From the NCBI GenBank assembly GCA_014529385.2, contig CM043959.1:11877309-11935308 (forward strand): DNA of 58,000 nt. Reading direction: 5' to 3'. Positions 43,165 through 55,249 of this stretch are shown here, piece after piece; positions within the stretch are counted from its first letter, which is position 1; each line of letters begins with the position of its first letter. The notes under the pieces are model-generated. The model had not been told where the DNA came from, did no database searches, and worked only from the letters and a program-made list of their open reading frames with translations. Made by a program: the position numbers and the translations under genes. Source of the DNA: Adiantum capillus-veneris. Its lineage: Eukaryota; Streptophyta; Polypodiopsida; Polypodiales; Pteridaceae.

Positions 43165-46100
43165 TTAGTCCCAAGGTGTACTTAGAGTAAAACACCCCTT
43201 TAGAACTCTCTGTTTTAATGTATTGATGGTAAACCTAATGCTTGGAAACTGATTCCTCTCAATGAAACTGGTAATACATGTAATTATTGTCTCTTTTTTG
43301 AAACCATTCTCTAAAAACATAGAGACTACTTTATTTAAATCCGTTACCGCATATGATTCTTGGGATGCATTATATAATATGGGAAGAACTTGTGATATGC
43401 ATACATTATATGCCATCTTTTTTGGTCGATTATGGCTGCATGAATAAAAAAAACATTAGGGCATGGTAATTTTTCTTTTTTCCATGCGGTGCACATTAAA
43501 TACTCCCCTTCCATTGATTCGCACAATTGAATGTGTGTGTTTAAATATGTGGTTTGATTTGTCTTGTGTGTGGCTTTAATCCCAATAATGTCCAAAGGGT
43601 AAATTGTAATGGGGTCCTCTTGGGACAGGGGTTTTTTGTGACTTAGACATTGTGAAATAAATGGATTATTAGCAAATAGCAAATCATCCATATCCGCCAT
43701 GAATATAAAAATGCTTTCATCATATCAAATCTTGTAAGCCGGGATAGCTTCTTTATGTATTCAATTTCATACCAGGACAAATACAAATTACACCATAATG
43801 GTGAACAATTATATCCCATTGGTATACCCTTTTCTTGGTGATAAATATGTTTGCCTAATTTTGTAAAGCAGTTATCAAGAACAAACTCATTGATGTTATG
43901 TAAATACTCAAATGTCCAGACTACTTCCCTTTTCTTTTTTGTGAGCACAATCCGCTTGTGGTACTTCTTAAACCCAAGATATTTCATACTTTTCATGAGT
44001 CTAATAATGTTATCTAGTACCCATGCGTGCCTTTGTGAGGGATAGCCTCATAACAAGATGTTATATCAAAGGAATGAATGCTTGTAATATGTTTTGGTAG
44101 ATTAATCAAAATCGTATTGATTATTCCTCATCCAATACCCGTTGGTTTGTGTTCTAGAGATCAAATGTAGCTTTTTATGTGTGATTTCGGTGTATTCTAT
44201 AAATCCTTGTATTAAGCCTTTAAGTATTTTGGTGATTATAGCCGTGGTAGGAGTAAATACACAACTATGCGCATTAGTGACCCATCTGAAATCCATTTTA
44301 TGGATTTTAAAATTTCCCATAAGATATGGGAGAGAGAACACAGATGGTGTCTCTAACCCAATCTCCTGGGTATACGATCCTATGGCCTGACAAATTTCCT
44401 CCTCTTTTGAAGAAAGAAGACGGAATTCGGGGCTCTCCAGTCTTCTCCTTGCTGCTAATTGAATAATTTTTTTACATATGAATACCGAAGTTTGCGCATA
44501 TTTATCAAAGTCCGCATATTAGTAGATATTGTAAAATATAATTTATTTCATCCATCAGGTCCATGTTTTTGTACCGAGGAGTTTGGTTTTGCCTATAAAA
44601 GGGAAATCTTTGGGAGAACATTTCATTAACTGATCCCTGGATATAATTGTAATGCGATTTACTATCCTCACACCCTAGAAGGATACATAAGGTTTTCCAT
44701 ACATTGTTAAGTTCTTTTATTATTGACTTAGGGTTTACTGGTACTAATGGTATGTGATTTAACCCTTTCTTGATAAATTCTTGGAAGGTTTTATGTCTAG
44801 ATATGCTAGGTTTAGTGGTGATCACATGTCTTCCAAATGGTTCAAAGTCAGCTAAAAAGTTGGAAAACCTTTTATGCGTTAAACAACCACATGGTTGTGA
44901 TCCATCAATTTCCTGGGCAAACACAGAAGATGGTTTATAGAGAGTATGGTACAAGTTTTGGGTATATTTCCAACCAAAGCAAATCCTCATTTTAGATAGT
45001 TCTTTGTTGATGTGAAAATCATTTATTAGTGTTTGAAAAAACTTATGAGGATTAATAAAGTCCATAAATTTGTTACAAAACAATATATGAACAAATCCTC
45101 CATGCATCTTAGCATTGCGTTCAAAGTGAATAATTCATTATTTCTTGTACTAAGTAAATGTACCCGATCTTTAGAATTTGGGTATTCAAGTGCTTTGGGA
45201 GTATCTCCATAGTCCTCAGATCCTCCAAATTACCTTGGCCTCTTGCTTGTTGACGCCATGCTGCTTGGTGTGTGTGTAATCTTCTTTAGCTGCTCCTTGC
45301 CTTTGGGTGGTTTGAGTAGGGTTTTGATTGTGTTGGAAACAGGTGTCTTGTGTAGCTTTTGAATAAGTGGAGTCCCAGGTGTGTATAGGACCAATCCCTT
45401 AGCTGCTTCTAGCATGTGCTCGTGAAACTGATAGTAGATGATTACTGCATGCCTTAATTCAGTTGGAAATGAGGCCACCCATGCAATAAAGGCATAGACC
45501 TGGGCATGTCCAGATGAAAATTGAAAAAACTTTGGTAGATTTTGGAATACGTACCACAAAAACTAATCAAACGAAATAATTGACGAAGAACAACTGGAGT
45601 TTGGATCCACCCTTTTGCATTGGCATTTCACGAAGGGTCTATAGGAATTCCAACAGTTTGTTAGAAACCGTTTTTGATCCTTTGCCCTGTCCATAAGAGA
45701 GAGTCCTTTGGTGCGAGCAATGATTGAAGAGCTTGGACACTTTTTACCATCGACATCTGATAATTTGACATGTTTAAGCTCGAAGAGAACATCTTGTGCT
45801 AAAAGATGTTTGGAATGTAAGGCTAAGGTTTTACATTGCTCAACAATGTCTGTGGGAATACTACACAATAGCCGTAGAGAGGAAATTGTAAAAGGTGCCC
45901 GATGGTTCAAAATTTCATAATCCTAGAGTTTATGCTCAAAGTCTAATAGCATCTAGCTTAACTTGCCTGGGTGGTAGTAAAGGGATTACCTCTGAAAAGA
46001 GTTTAGAAACTGCCCTTTCGAGGGATACAGAGTTTGCATCTGCCAAAAAGTTGAGGGCTTCCTTCTCTTCTTCCTCCAGAAGGTCTAGATCAAGAAGGGG

Positions 46101-46388
46101 ATTGATAACCTTTTCTGAGTGTTTGATTTCTATAGGTACGGCAGGAAGGTTATTGATAAAATATAACTTGTTCACAACAGTGGGCAGAGAAGTAAAATAA
46201 AAATCAAGATCTGAACTATCTTGTGCATCAATAATGGGAAGCTTAGCTAAGAAGGTATTAAAGGCCTCTAGAAGCTTATCTTTATATTTTCTAGAAAGAA
46301 TCAATAAGGAGAGCCAGTCATTAATAGAAGATGTGTTTAATACTGATATAGAGTGGGTGTTTATGGCTTGTTTCTCAAAATCTAGCAA
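43165..46388 (-). pseudogene. Reverse transcriptase pseudogene of the GIPMG type (Penelope-like or related)
   Basis: Minus-strand pieces in order: 46,388-45,936 and 45,910-45,230 (N-terminal ORF parts, acidic, unassigned, one stop between); 45,107-44,505 (Lys/His-rich, with a FGRHVITTKPSISRH segment); 44,341-44,102 (LMGNFKIHKMDFRWVTNAH, the fingers motif); about 44,085-44,045 (SFDITSCYEAIPH, motif A with catalytic Asp); 43,860-43,780 (KGIPMGYNCSPLWCNLYL, motif B); 43,700-43,660 (MADMDDLLFANN, motif C with Asp-Asp); then the thumb to 43,165. At least five frame changes or stops break it. The motif style belongs to non-LTR, Penelope-like or related reverse transcriptases, not copia or gypsy. 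No endonuclease domain was recognised. Confidence 0.65.
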
Positions 46389-47220
46389 TTTTTTGTGAAA
46401 TTCTACACCTTTGAAACAAGACAGTATACACTAGGTCCCCACAGGAGCAATAGGAATTCCTTCTTCCATTCCATATCCTAGACAGGTGAGAGATGGAATC
46501 CAAAAAGCCTGAATAAATCAAGATAAAAATATTAAACGATCATTTATTTTATATCAATATTAAGTTTTCTCAATATATGATAGACACTCGACCAAAGGTA
46601 TCTTGGGAAAATTGTGTGTGTGTTTGATTGAAAAATCCCATCACTTAGAATCATATACTGAGAGAACTTAAATACTGTTTGCACTTATCATACGGTTACA
46701 ACAAAGAAAAGTAGAACTTTCTGATATAAAACTTTTTACAAGATACGTCGATACATAAAGAAAGTAGGAGCTTTAAGCCGGAACTCCTATCAGATGAAAG
46801 CAGGGATCTTTACCTACCAGCCAACCACAAGTACAATCAATTAGAATTAATTTGCACTAAATGGGTGACAGGTATATCAAGCAATCCCCACTACTTGTTA
46901 TTGCTATCACACCTTGAAGCCCAACCCTACTCCTAGTTATATGTTATGTTTTCTTTTGCTCGTCTATATAAGTATGGTCGATTACGGTCTTTGAAAGTTC
47001 TTATAGGTTTAGAAGGCTTGGAGATAGGGTCTCTAATTGCTAATGGCTTGGTTTGCTGTTTCCCTTTATGTGCTGCCATGAGCTTGTCCCGAATCCTTTG
47101 TAGCTTGAATATATCTCGAGTGATGCTCATCCTAGCTGTCTGCATGTACCCCTGTTTGTCATCAATGATTATACATATGAGTTTAGCATTCTTAGATACT
47201 ATACTATGTGCTGCCATAGG
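46389..47220 (-). other. Upstream region of the reverse transcriptase, with a small basic ORF (47,217-46,933)
   Basis: A 94-codon minus-strand frame (with KLICIIIDDKQGYMQTARMS and a basic Pro/Lys tail) lies upstream of the reverse transcriptase pieces and could be part of the same element. No family recognised. Sequence between it and 46,389 shows nothing else. Confidence 0.3.
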
Positions 47221-47835
47221 GGCATCCCTATCTTTATGGTTTATAAGTAAGCATTCTAATCTATAAGTATATCTGATTTTGTGAAAATTTTGGCAGCATT
47301 TTATTTGTAAAACCGTTTATTTAAAAAAAAAACCATATTCCAAAAGTGACATCTGTCCTCACAAGAGGTGTCATATATCCTCAATCAAATCATTGATCCA
47401 TTTTTTTGCTAGGTATTAATCATAAAGAAAAGTAGATAAGGAAAACACCTTTCGTTTTAACATCCTTGCTTACAAAAAATATATCCAAGGCTTTCTGTAC
47501 CCATTCCCAGAGTTTAACATTCTTATATACTAGATGTTGCCTTAGGGGCAGCTTTCTCTCTATGGTTTAAAAGTAAGCATATACTACTATCTATTTCGTG
47601 AAAATTTTGGCAGAATTTTGTTTGTTCCACCCTTATTTTTTCCAAAAAAAACCGTCTTTACACAATGACACTTGTCTTCATATGAGGTTGTCCTAAACCC
47701 TCATTCAAATTATTGATACCTCTTTATGCCAGATAGTACTTAAAAGGAAAACAGATAAGGAAAAAACAAACTTTTTCTTTTAACATAAGCATTCGAAAGA
47801 CAACTGTACTCAAGGCTTTCTGTATCAATTCACCT
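47215..47835. repeat. Diverged tandem duplication of about 310 bp
   Basis: 47,215-47,515 and 47,540-47,835 share, in order: GGGGCA-C/G-TCTCT-TATGGTTTA, GTGAAAATTTTGGCAG, GACA-TGTC-TCA-A-GAGG, AAAGTAGATAAGGAAAA / AAACAGATAAGGAAAAA, and CAAGGCTTTCTGTA. Confidence 0.65.
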
Positions 47836-49764
47836 GGTTGTTACTTGCAGTAGACATCTGTAGCGCTCCGTTTTCCTTTTAATGCTCAAGGTAGTGCACT
47901 CCTTGAAACCGTTACCTTCAATTGTCACATAATTTTGTGTACAAATATTAGTCCGGCGATACATCCTTTAGCTTAGGTATATTATATACCCGGTTTACAT
48001 GCCAATATGTTGCTTAACTGTGCTTATGAATGCCAAACCATGTGCACAAGTATGCCGATACAAGAGCGTGTACTGTCAATGCATTCATCTTGTGCCTATT
48101 GCGTACCATTTACATGAATATGGGTCGTCTACATTTGTTCAAAAACTGTAAGTGAGACCTTCTATTGAACTGTAAGTGTGTAGTAGTTCTAAATATATAA
48201 ACCTATATATACGCAAACGAACACCACAGTTCACAGACCACTAATTCTAGGACAATACAGTGGAATTGTACAATAATCTATTTGCAGTTGAAAACAAATA
48301 TTGTACAAGGCAGTATAGATATCAATGTAAATCATGGGGTGAAGCCATCCCCATCTTCGGAGTAATGTAGCTTCAAGTTAAGCGAACATCCATAGTCATC
48401 ACCAACTTAGAACTGAATGCTTTAAAAGAAGGTAGCCCTCACCTGCACCCATAGCCACAAGAAAACAGTTCGTTAGCACGTGACTGTACGCAGGTGATGA
48501 TGGGCATCCCAGTTGTTATCCATGTCACTTTTAAAATTTCACACAGTTCTTATCTAGTATCTTTGTTTAAAATAAAACAGATCCATGGATTATTGCCAAT
48601 CCAATACGGAAAGTGGAGTTCATCTTAGTGTAGCTGTTCTAATATTAGGATTTAAAAACTTAAGGAAATTTCCCAAACCTTAGTAGGTTTTTTATAGGTA
48701 GTTTTATCCAAGTCAGACACGACCAGCCTTCTTAATCGGACACGAAAGCACTACAAACTAAATGCCATGAAAGGCCAGTTTTCAGTTATGGATAGCACCT
48801 AATTCGAAAAAAAAAAATAATTTTTTTTTACTTTCGGACCAGATCATAATCCAAAATACTTTTCAAGCATATATATTTTATAAACCAGAAAAATTTAACT
48901 ACTCTTCAGATCTAAGCCCTTTCAAGCTATAAATAAAAAAATAAAAATAAAAAAAAACCCCCGCTGTCATTATGCAATGACTGACAGCCTTTTGCCAAAG
49001 TTTTGTAATAAAACCAGTCATCATACGCTAGTTTTTTAGATAGCTCAGTCATTAGAGTACGTCCCGCCACTTTTCGAAAAAAATTTATATACTTGAAGTA
49101 AACGTATCAAGTCAAGAGCATATTGCATATCAGTAGGCCAAGTGAAGTTCACATAAATATGAGATATCATCAACGAAGCGAGTCATACGGTGTAAAGTTT
49201 ATTTGTTTTTTCTCAAGAAAAAAACACCGTCCCAGCCAGAAGCAGTCATTTGATATGCTGAATAAGAGATTCGCCAAGCAGACCTTACACTACATGAACC
49301 ATCTTGTGAAATATTATGGTAAAAAACAAACGAGGGAGAAGAAACATAACCAAATTTCCAACAATTTAGGGTATGCGAAGCTTATTTTCAGCTTTCCGAG
49401 CCTCATCCAATTAGGCAATCAACTTGGAACAGCTTTATCCGTTCAGCCAAAGTCTCATTAGACTTTTCACGACATTAGGTATAAGCATCAAGGACACAGT
49501 AAGTCGGCAGTCAGTAAATGTACCTATCGTAAACCGAACCTCAAGTTTTTTCACCTTTATCAGAAAATCCGACAGTCTCTGTACACAGTTTTGAGCTATA
49601 CATATTTTATATATATTTTTATAAAACCATCAGCCTGATTCAAAAACCCTGCAGTAATCCGAATCATACTTACCTTCTTCAAGAAATCGGCATCTTCAGC
49701 CAGTCCACTTAATACAAATAATGAGTTACAACCATTCTTTAAAAAGTTTCATTTTTAGCTTCCA
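47836..49764. other. AT-rich non-coding region, nothing recognised
   Basis: Short frames (for example 49,123-49,461, basic) have no recognisable motif and no convincing start. AT-rich tracts and poly-A runs are common. It lies inside the interval between the two inverted (CA)n modules. Confidence 0.4.
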
Positions 49765-50560
49765 GATTACAAGTAGTACGCAACAACCTCGGCACAAAGT
49801 AATGTCAGCTGACATTTTCAAGTTTTTTAATTGCTTCAAATCAACACCCATTTAATGCATAACATCAATATCTTCATCTCATTACATCCCACTAGGATGC
49901 CATACAGTACACTGCTCGAGTCACAGTCATCTGGTAACACTATACTCCAGCCACAGTTTCAAAATTCCATCCAATATCCAGTCTGAGCACTTCCTCTAGC
50001 ACCCGGTCAAGTTAAAAGAACAGTCACAATCTCTCATTGTTAGCTGGTATCTCAATCATAGTTTTTAAGGCCACAATTCCCGTCAGGTACACAGGCATCA
50101 TCTGATTAATAATATCACCCCCCCTTTAAAAAAAAAAAAACAGAGATAAAACCTGCAATTTATTCCTTAGTAAGCAACACCCCCGGAAAAAAAAACCCCA
50201 TGGCAGCAGAAAATAAATTTTTGTTTTAAATGCTTTCAAATCAACATCGTTCGCTGATATGTATATTATCAACATCCTTATCACATTCCAACCCATTCGA
50301 CTGCCCCCTATTGAATCTTTTAGCATCATAATCATCTGGTAAAAAAATGCCCCTGCCATAATTTCAAAGATTCATCTAGAACCCAGTCCAAAACACTTCC
50401 TCAAGCACCAGATCCAAGAGCAGTTACATTTTACCAACATTCACAAATATACCAATCACAAATTTGAAGCATGACTTCCCGTTACGCAAATAGGCAGAAT
50501 CCATTTCATATTATCTCCTCTTTGTTTAAAAAACTAGAAAATCAACAGAAATATAACCTG
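49765..50560. repeat. Diverged tandem duplication of about 400 bp
   Basis: 49,765-50,130 and 50,185-50,545 align with many substitutions. Shared segments include TGCTT-CAAATCAACA, TCATCTGGTAA, CCAGTC-GAGCACTTCCTC / CCAGTCCAAAACACTTCCTC, and a GACTTCCCGTTACGCAAATAGGC-type end. Confidence 0.55.
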
Positions 50561-51404
50561 TAAGCTTGACGTAGAGGTCTCCATGATCACTTTATCACTT
50601 TTTTTCGGCATGATGCAGTAACACAGCAACGCAGAATTGCAAGTAAAACAGAGATCACGAATCACAGTGCTAAGTGAGCATAGGTGCTCACCTGATGATC
50701 ATTTATAGGCGAGCTTTCTGTCACTCTGCAGACGGGTACGAATACTGCATGCTTCCCTATCACGGCCGGCTTCCAAGACCTTTTACTCCGGGATCTTACT
50801 CAGCATAAGATCTGTGAATGTGAAGCCTGAGGAGAAGCCAGACGCGAGCTCACGAAACGTCTCAGCTCAGCCAAGCATGGGAAAACCTTACAGACTGCAG
50901 AATGCCAGAGCGTGATACACATAATAGGGTACTGCAGATACTGAAAAGCTCTCATACAGTGAGATTTATACAAGGATTGTTTTTTTTTAAAAGGCGGTCC
51001 CACACTCACACTACAACAAGTTATTAAATCAATAAAGTGGCACTAGATAGCAAGTGAATGTAAGCCCAGAAAAACCGATAAACGGTCTTTATACAAGCTA
51101 GTGCCCTCAATCTATGTTGGATACAAACCGCAAGTATTCTGTACCACCATATCTCTTCATAGTCTAAGGTAAAATCTCCGTACACTAGGACAGTTTTTAG
51201 AGACAGAAGCTGAAGCAAAACTAGATGAGGCCTACAAAGTATAGTGCTTTTAACCACAACCATTGGGTTCAGTCATCAATCAGTCTATATAAGACGAGCA
51301 TCTCTTTTTTTAAAAAAAAACAAGTGTATAGCAACTGTTGAGAGTAGCTGATTCCAAGTTTATAAGTAAATATCCAACATTGTTATCAGGTGTCTTCTTC
51401 TGTT
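50561..51404. other. Non-coding region upstream of the 168 aa ORF
   Basis: No gene recognised; minus-strand frames at 51,009-50,800 and 51,263-51,024 look like chance. A possible acceptor (TTATCAG at 51,382-51,389) precedes the next ORF. Confidence 0.35.
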
Positions 51405-51911
51405 ATGGCTCATACTGGGGAACAGGTTTTAGCAATATCTATTGCACATCTTCATCAGTCAAGTGAGTCTACTAAGCGAGCCACACTCCTCCGTTACGAA
51501 CGACTTTTATTTCCACAGTTAGGCACATCTGTGACTCAGACGAAGTGGTGGACACATCAGAACCGAGTGACCAGGGTGACACTTTGGGGTAGAGAGCATT
51601 TTAGGAATAACATTCGTCTGGCGATGGTAACTGAAGCAATGGGTATAGGGCCACGATACTATTATGTAGAATACTCAATGAAGCGAGGTTTCTCAGAGCG
51701 ATTATACCTGCTAGCGCAGTTTCTTCCTTTCGAAAGATTTTTTTGTATCGCAGTTATGGCCAGCCCCTCAGAGGTTATTTCAATATCACACCACGAACCT
51801 TGGAGTATGGTGTACTCTTATCCACTCGAATCCTACCTTTGTCAGAACGTCCAAACACCTGTTTCTACTGTGACAGCTGTTTGTGTGATCATGTCATGGA
51901 TGGTCTACTAG
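51405..51911 (+). CDS. Unrecognised 168 aa ORF near the right inverted module
   Basis: The ATG at 51,405 opens 168 codons, about 15 bp after a TTATCAG|GTG acceptor-like site. The protein mixes basic and aromatic residues (TKWWTHQNRVTRVTLWGREHF, GIGPRYYYVEYSMKRGF, LAQFLPFERFF) and has a Ser/Val-rich end. There is no signal peptide, Cys/His cluster or catalytic motif that I recognise. Composition is less AT-driven than the flanks, which supports coding potential. It sits 290 bp inside the right (TG)n module, so it may belong to the same element as the reverse transcriptase, on the opposite strand. Confidence 0.35.
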   Translation: MAHTGEQVLAISIAHLHQSSESTKRATLLRYERLLFPQLGTSVTQTKWWTHQNRVTRVTLWGREHFRNNIRLAMVTEAMGIGPRYYYVEYSMKRGFSERLYLLAQFLPFERFFCIAVMASPSEVISISHHEPWSMVYSYPLESYLCQNVQTPVSTVTAVCVIMSWMVY

Positions 51912-52195
51912 ACCTGTAAATGTGAAGAGCAAAGAGGGGTTTTTTTTTGAAAAAAAGTTTCTTTTCAAACCAAATAAAGTGGTGACACTTGAGAAACAAC
52001 TCGTGTATTAGCGTGTGTGTGTGTGTGTGCGGAACGATGTGTCGATACCTTAAATATGCAAGCATTGAGTCGAGTATGGCAAACAAGGAGCCGATCTAAA
52101 AATTGGGGCATAAACTGTCAAACATATACCAAGGGGTTGACCATGTAGGCTTGGGTGTGTGATATCCCAGAATGTTTGTCAATATGTGTTCCATA

Positions 52196-52198
<3 letters not shown>

Positions 52199-52231
<33 letters not shown>

Positions 52232-52452
52232 ACGCGCGTGTGTGTGTGCACACGTGTGTGTGTGTGTGTGTTAAGCGGGCAAATGGATAGTGTCTCTTCT
52301 CTCGCTCCATTGGTGTGTTCCCTGTCTCAGCCAGGTGGGTTGTGTAAGCCAAGTGGTGCCCCATAGTGTGTGTGTGTGTGTGTGTGTGTATCATCCCAAG
52401 AGTGTGTATCGAGTGATTATAGAGGCGTTGTGTCTGTTTCCATACCACTCAC
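52199..52452 (-). repeat. (CA)n-rich module, right inverted copy
   Basis: Reverse complement of the module at 41,087-41,461. It has the same unique segments (TTAAGCGGGCAAATGGATAG, GGTGTGTTCCCTGTCTC, GGTGGGTTGTGTAAGCC, TATCATCCCAAGAGTGTGT, TTTCCATACCACTCAC) between two shorter, interrupted TG runs (52,199-52,271 and 52,366-52,388). Homology ends at CCACTCAC (52,452), matching the outer boundary of the left copy. Confidence 0.8.
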
Positions 52453-53269
52453 AGTGTATGATGTCTCAGCAGAATATTATGTGACCAAAAATGCCAATAG
52501 AGCTTCCTTGGGTGTGAAACAACTCTAGGCAAGCCTAAGGACCAAGTTTCACCCAATTTGGATCATTTTTGACCTAGTTAACCTCTTGGATAAGCCGATA
52601 GTGACCCAAGCCTACATAGGAGAGATTAACCCACCTACAAGGGTTAGAACTTCAAAGTAAGCCTAGTTTTGGGGTAAAAACATCAAGGAGAGTGCATGGT
52701 TCAAGTTTGAGTCAATTCTGAGAGAATAGACATCACATGCTTATGAGCTCACATACCAATTTTAGTGCTCAAACTTAGAATCTACTGCTCCAGAAGTCTT
52801 TGCTGATATCCTAACATTCCATTTGTCTTATCATATTAGGATTTGGAGCTCATATAAGGGTCTTGTCTTTTTATACATTAATAAGTGAGGAATATTGATT
52901 TCAGAAAGAATTGCCGAGTCAAATTTTTGTAGAGATAGCCATAACCAAGGAACTTGCAAACTGGTGATCAGTTGAAATTGCAAAGGACTCTACGAGATTG
53001 AAAAGCTACTTGGAAGCAAACGAAGACAAAGGAACAACTGCAAGGAGACTTCTAAGGTGAGCGGTTGGGGTTGATAGTTGTTCTATAATTAAGAATTTGA
53101 TGAATTTGAGATCCAGAATCATGTACCATATCCCAATACAGAAAGGGCTTATATAGGAGGAATAGAGGATTCTATGTTTAGGATGGTTGATCACCACAGG
53201 ATCAGACCCTCTCAAGTCCAAAAATGAATTAACAAGAAATATTCAAGAAATAGAGATCCAAGGGACCAC
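52453..53269. other. Decayed sequence, nothing definite
   Basis: No gene seen. The end (about 53,170-53,270) is probably the upstream part of the gag frame that follows, with stops. Confidence 0.35.
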
Positions 53270-53976
53270 ATGGCAACATTTGAGCGTGTCATTAAGGCTA
53301 AGGAAGTACTAGATTTTTCCACACAGTTCGTGGGATTTGGGTTAACCCTAGATGAGGATGCCGCAACTTGGTTTGACTCTGTTGAACGTAGATATTTTGA
53401 ATCAATGGAGGAGGTATTTGATGAGTTTATTGAATATTTCTCTCAAAGAGGGATAGCTCATCATACAATCTAACAAATCCATAATTTCAAGCAGAAAGAG
53501 GGAGAATCCGTTAGAAAGGCAGCCCTAAGGTTGAAACGCTATGTGAAATTCTACCCTGTGGAGGAATTGCCAACTCGGTCTCGTGACTCATGCTGATATT
53601 TATCCAAGGACTGAGAAATATAGATCTTCATAAGGATTTGCATATGAAGAAGAGCTCAACTCTAAATGAGGCTCTATACGATAATTGGGCTCTCTACAAG
53701 GAAGGAAACTACAAAGACTTAGAGGATGATGCATCATCACAACAAAGCAGAGCTTAATCTATAAAGTCCACACAAAAGAGAGAAGTAACAATGAATCAAG
53801 AGAAGCTTGTTGAGGAAGTTCTCAAACGGATAAGCCCGTTTGCTAAGCCACAAGCTAAGCAACCTAGATGGTGTGCCTTTGAGCAAAAAGGGATGAATCA
53901 CGCTACAGAAGAGTGTTACTATAACAAGGCGTACGTAAGAGATCAACTTATGCCCTATGTTTCGTGGATACAGTAG
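53270..53976 (+). pseudogene. Ty3/gypsy gag pseudogene with zinc-knuckle-like motif
   Basis: The ATG at 53,270 opens 67 codons with ATWFDSVERRYFESMEEVF and DEFIEYFSQRG, the retrotransposon gag signature (AxxWFxxL...SWxELxxxFxxxF). After a TAA the frame continues (QIHNFKQKEGESVRKAALRL), then shifts several times. At 53,791-53,976 it reads WCAFEQKGMNHATEECYY, which matches the CxFxxxxGHxTEEC knuckle of plant gypsy gag. Protease and polymerase do not follow; an LTR of the second gypsy family begins about 380 bp later. Confidence 0.7.
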
Positions 53977-54357
53977 ACTATCACCTAAAAAGCAGACTAC
54001 ACAACACACTTTGCTATATTCAATTTTTTTTCAAAAGAAGCCTTGTAATTGTGCTAGTAAATATTTTTGAAGTGTAATCTAGCCTATTATTCTCTATTGC
54101 CCGCTTAGAACCTATGAGCCTTGTAAAGTGGCTAATGGCCGTGGGAAAGGGCCCCAAGTTTTTGAGTCAAAACCCTTAGTTTGAAAGGGAACATCATCAT
54201 TATCTAAGAGGATTTTTGGACGTCAATTGTGAGCTCCAAGTCTGCTACAATTTGTAATCAATCTTTCTCTTTGACTGGAAAACAAAATTTGATTCCGTTT
54301 AGTGCATTGTGTTCCTTATCTCTTGCTCTTTAATCATACTATAACCATTCTCAGCAT
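53977..54357. other. Spacer between gag remnant and LTR, nothing recognised
   Basis: No protease or polymerase motif found. AT-rich sequence. Confidence 0.4.
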
Positions 54358-54861
54358 TGTTGTGGTTTGCGACAACCTGTTTGTGAGCTAAGTGCATGGA
54401 TTTGAGTGCTAAAATGGTTATATTTTGATGTTTCAACATTGGAAGAGTGTTTTTATACTATAGAGGTAGGTACCTTTTTTAATAGTTCTGTTACAATTTT
54501 TTGCGCATTTCTTGGGATGGATCGGGATTTTGGTACCTTCCCAGGTGACTACAAGACTTGGTAGGATTGTGCCTTTAGGTGTTGTAATAATCCTCCTTAA
54601 GTTTTGTTGATATCCAAACTTATTGGGTGCCAAAAACGCGTGATGACCTAGAGCGATGAAGTTGGACTTAGACTAATTTCCGGACTAGAGAGTGATAGGT
54701 TTTCTAAAAGTAGTTAATTGTGTAGTTTTGTGGGTTCACTTCTTGAGACTAACAATCTCAAAGAGTCTCCGTACCCCATCCCGAGTCGCTTCCCTAAGTA
54801 TTGACATATGTTAGTGCTAGATAGCTATGTTGTAGACGTCCGCCACGGTGACACGCTAACA
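54358..54861 (+). mobile_element. Ty3/gypsy LTR of the second family (about 504 bp)
   Basis: The 3' end is firm: GCTAACA at 54,861, one base before a tRNA-Asp-type primer site. The 5' end is proposed at TGTTGTGG (54,358), giving TGTT/AACA ends. The start resembles that of the LTR proposed at 10,560 (TGTTGTGAG), and the CCTTTAGGTGTT-TCC-CTTAAGTTTTGTTGAT segment matches that LTR. Confidence 0.55.
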
Positions 54862-54862
54862 T

Positions 54863-54880
54863 TGGTGCCGCTGCCGGGAA
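54863..54880 (+). promoter_or_regulatory. Primer-binding site resembling the tRNA-Asp complement
   Basis: TGGTGCCGCTGCCGGGAA matches the plant tRNA-Asp complement at 15 of 18 positions. It indicates an Athila/Tat-like gypsy element reading to the right. Confidence 0.65.
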
Positions 54881-55249
54881 GCATGATCCTTAGGTGGTGA
54901 GTGACCTAGTCGTACGAAAAATATTCTTTTTCAGATATTTTGAAAACCATTCCATATACACTTAGGCAGTAAAGCAGCTAGACGAGGGTTTAGTGCTGGT
55001 AGAGACTGGAGTCGAGGATTGACCAGTTCTACTCTTTAGGAGCAAGGAGAGTTGTGAGTGAGATATAAAAGGTATTTCATTCTTTTTTTCCTCTACGCTT
55101 GGTAAGGGATGCTTATTTATCTATTACATTGTTATTTTTGCATTGTTTTATTTATTTCTATTCCTAGATTTGTTTTAGTTCATAGGAGTAGGTTAAATAA
55201 AAACTACAACCATCAAATGGGACTGAAAGCATCAGGGTAAAAACTTTAC

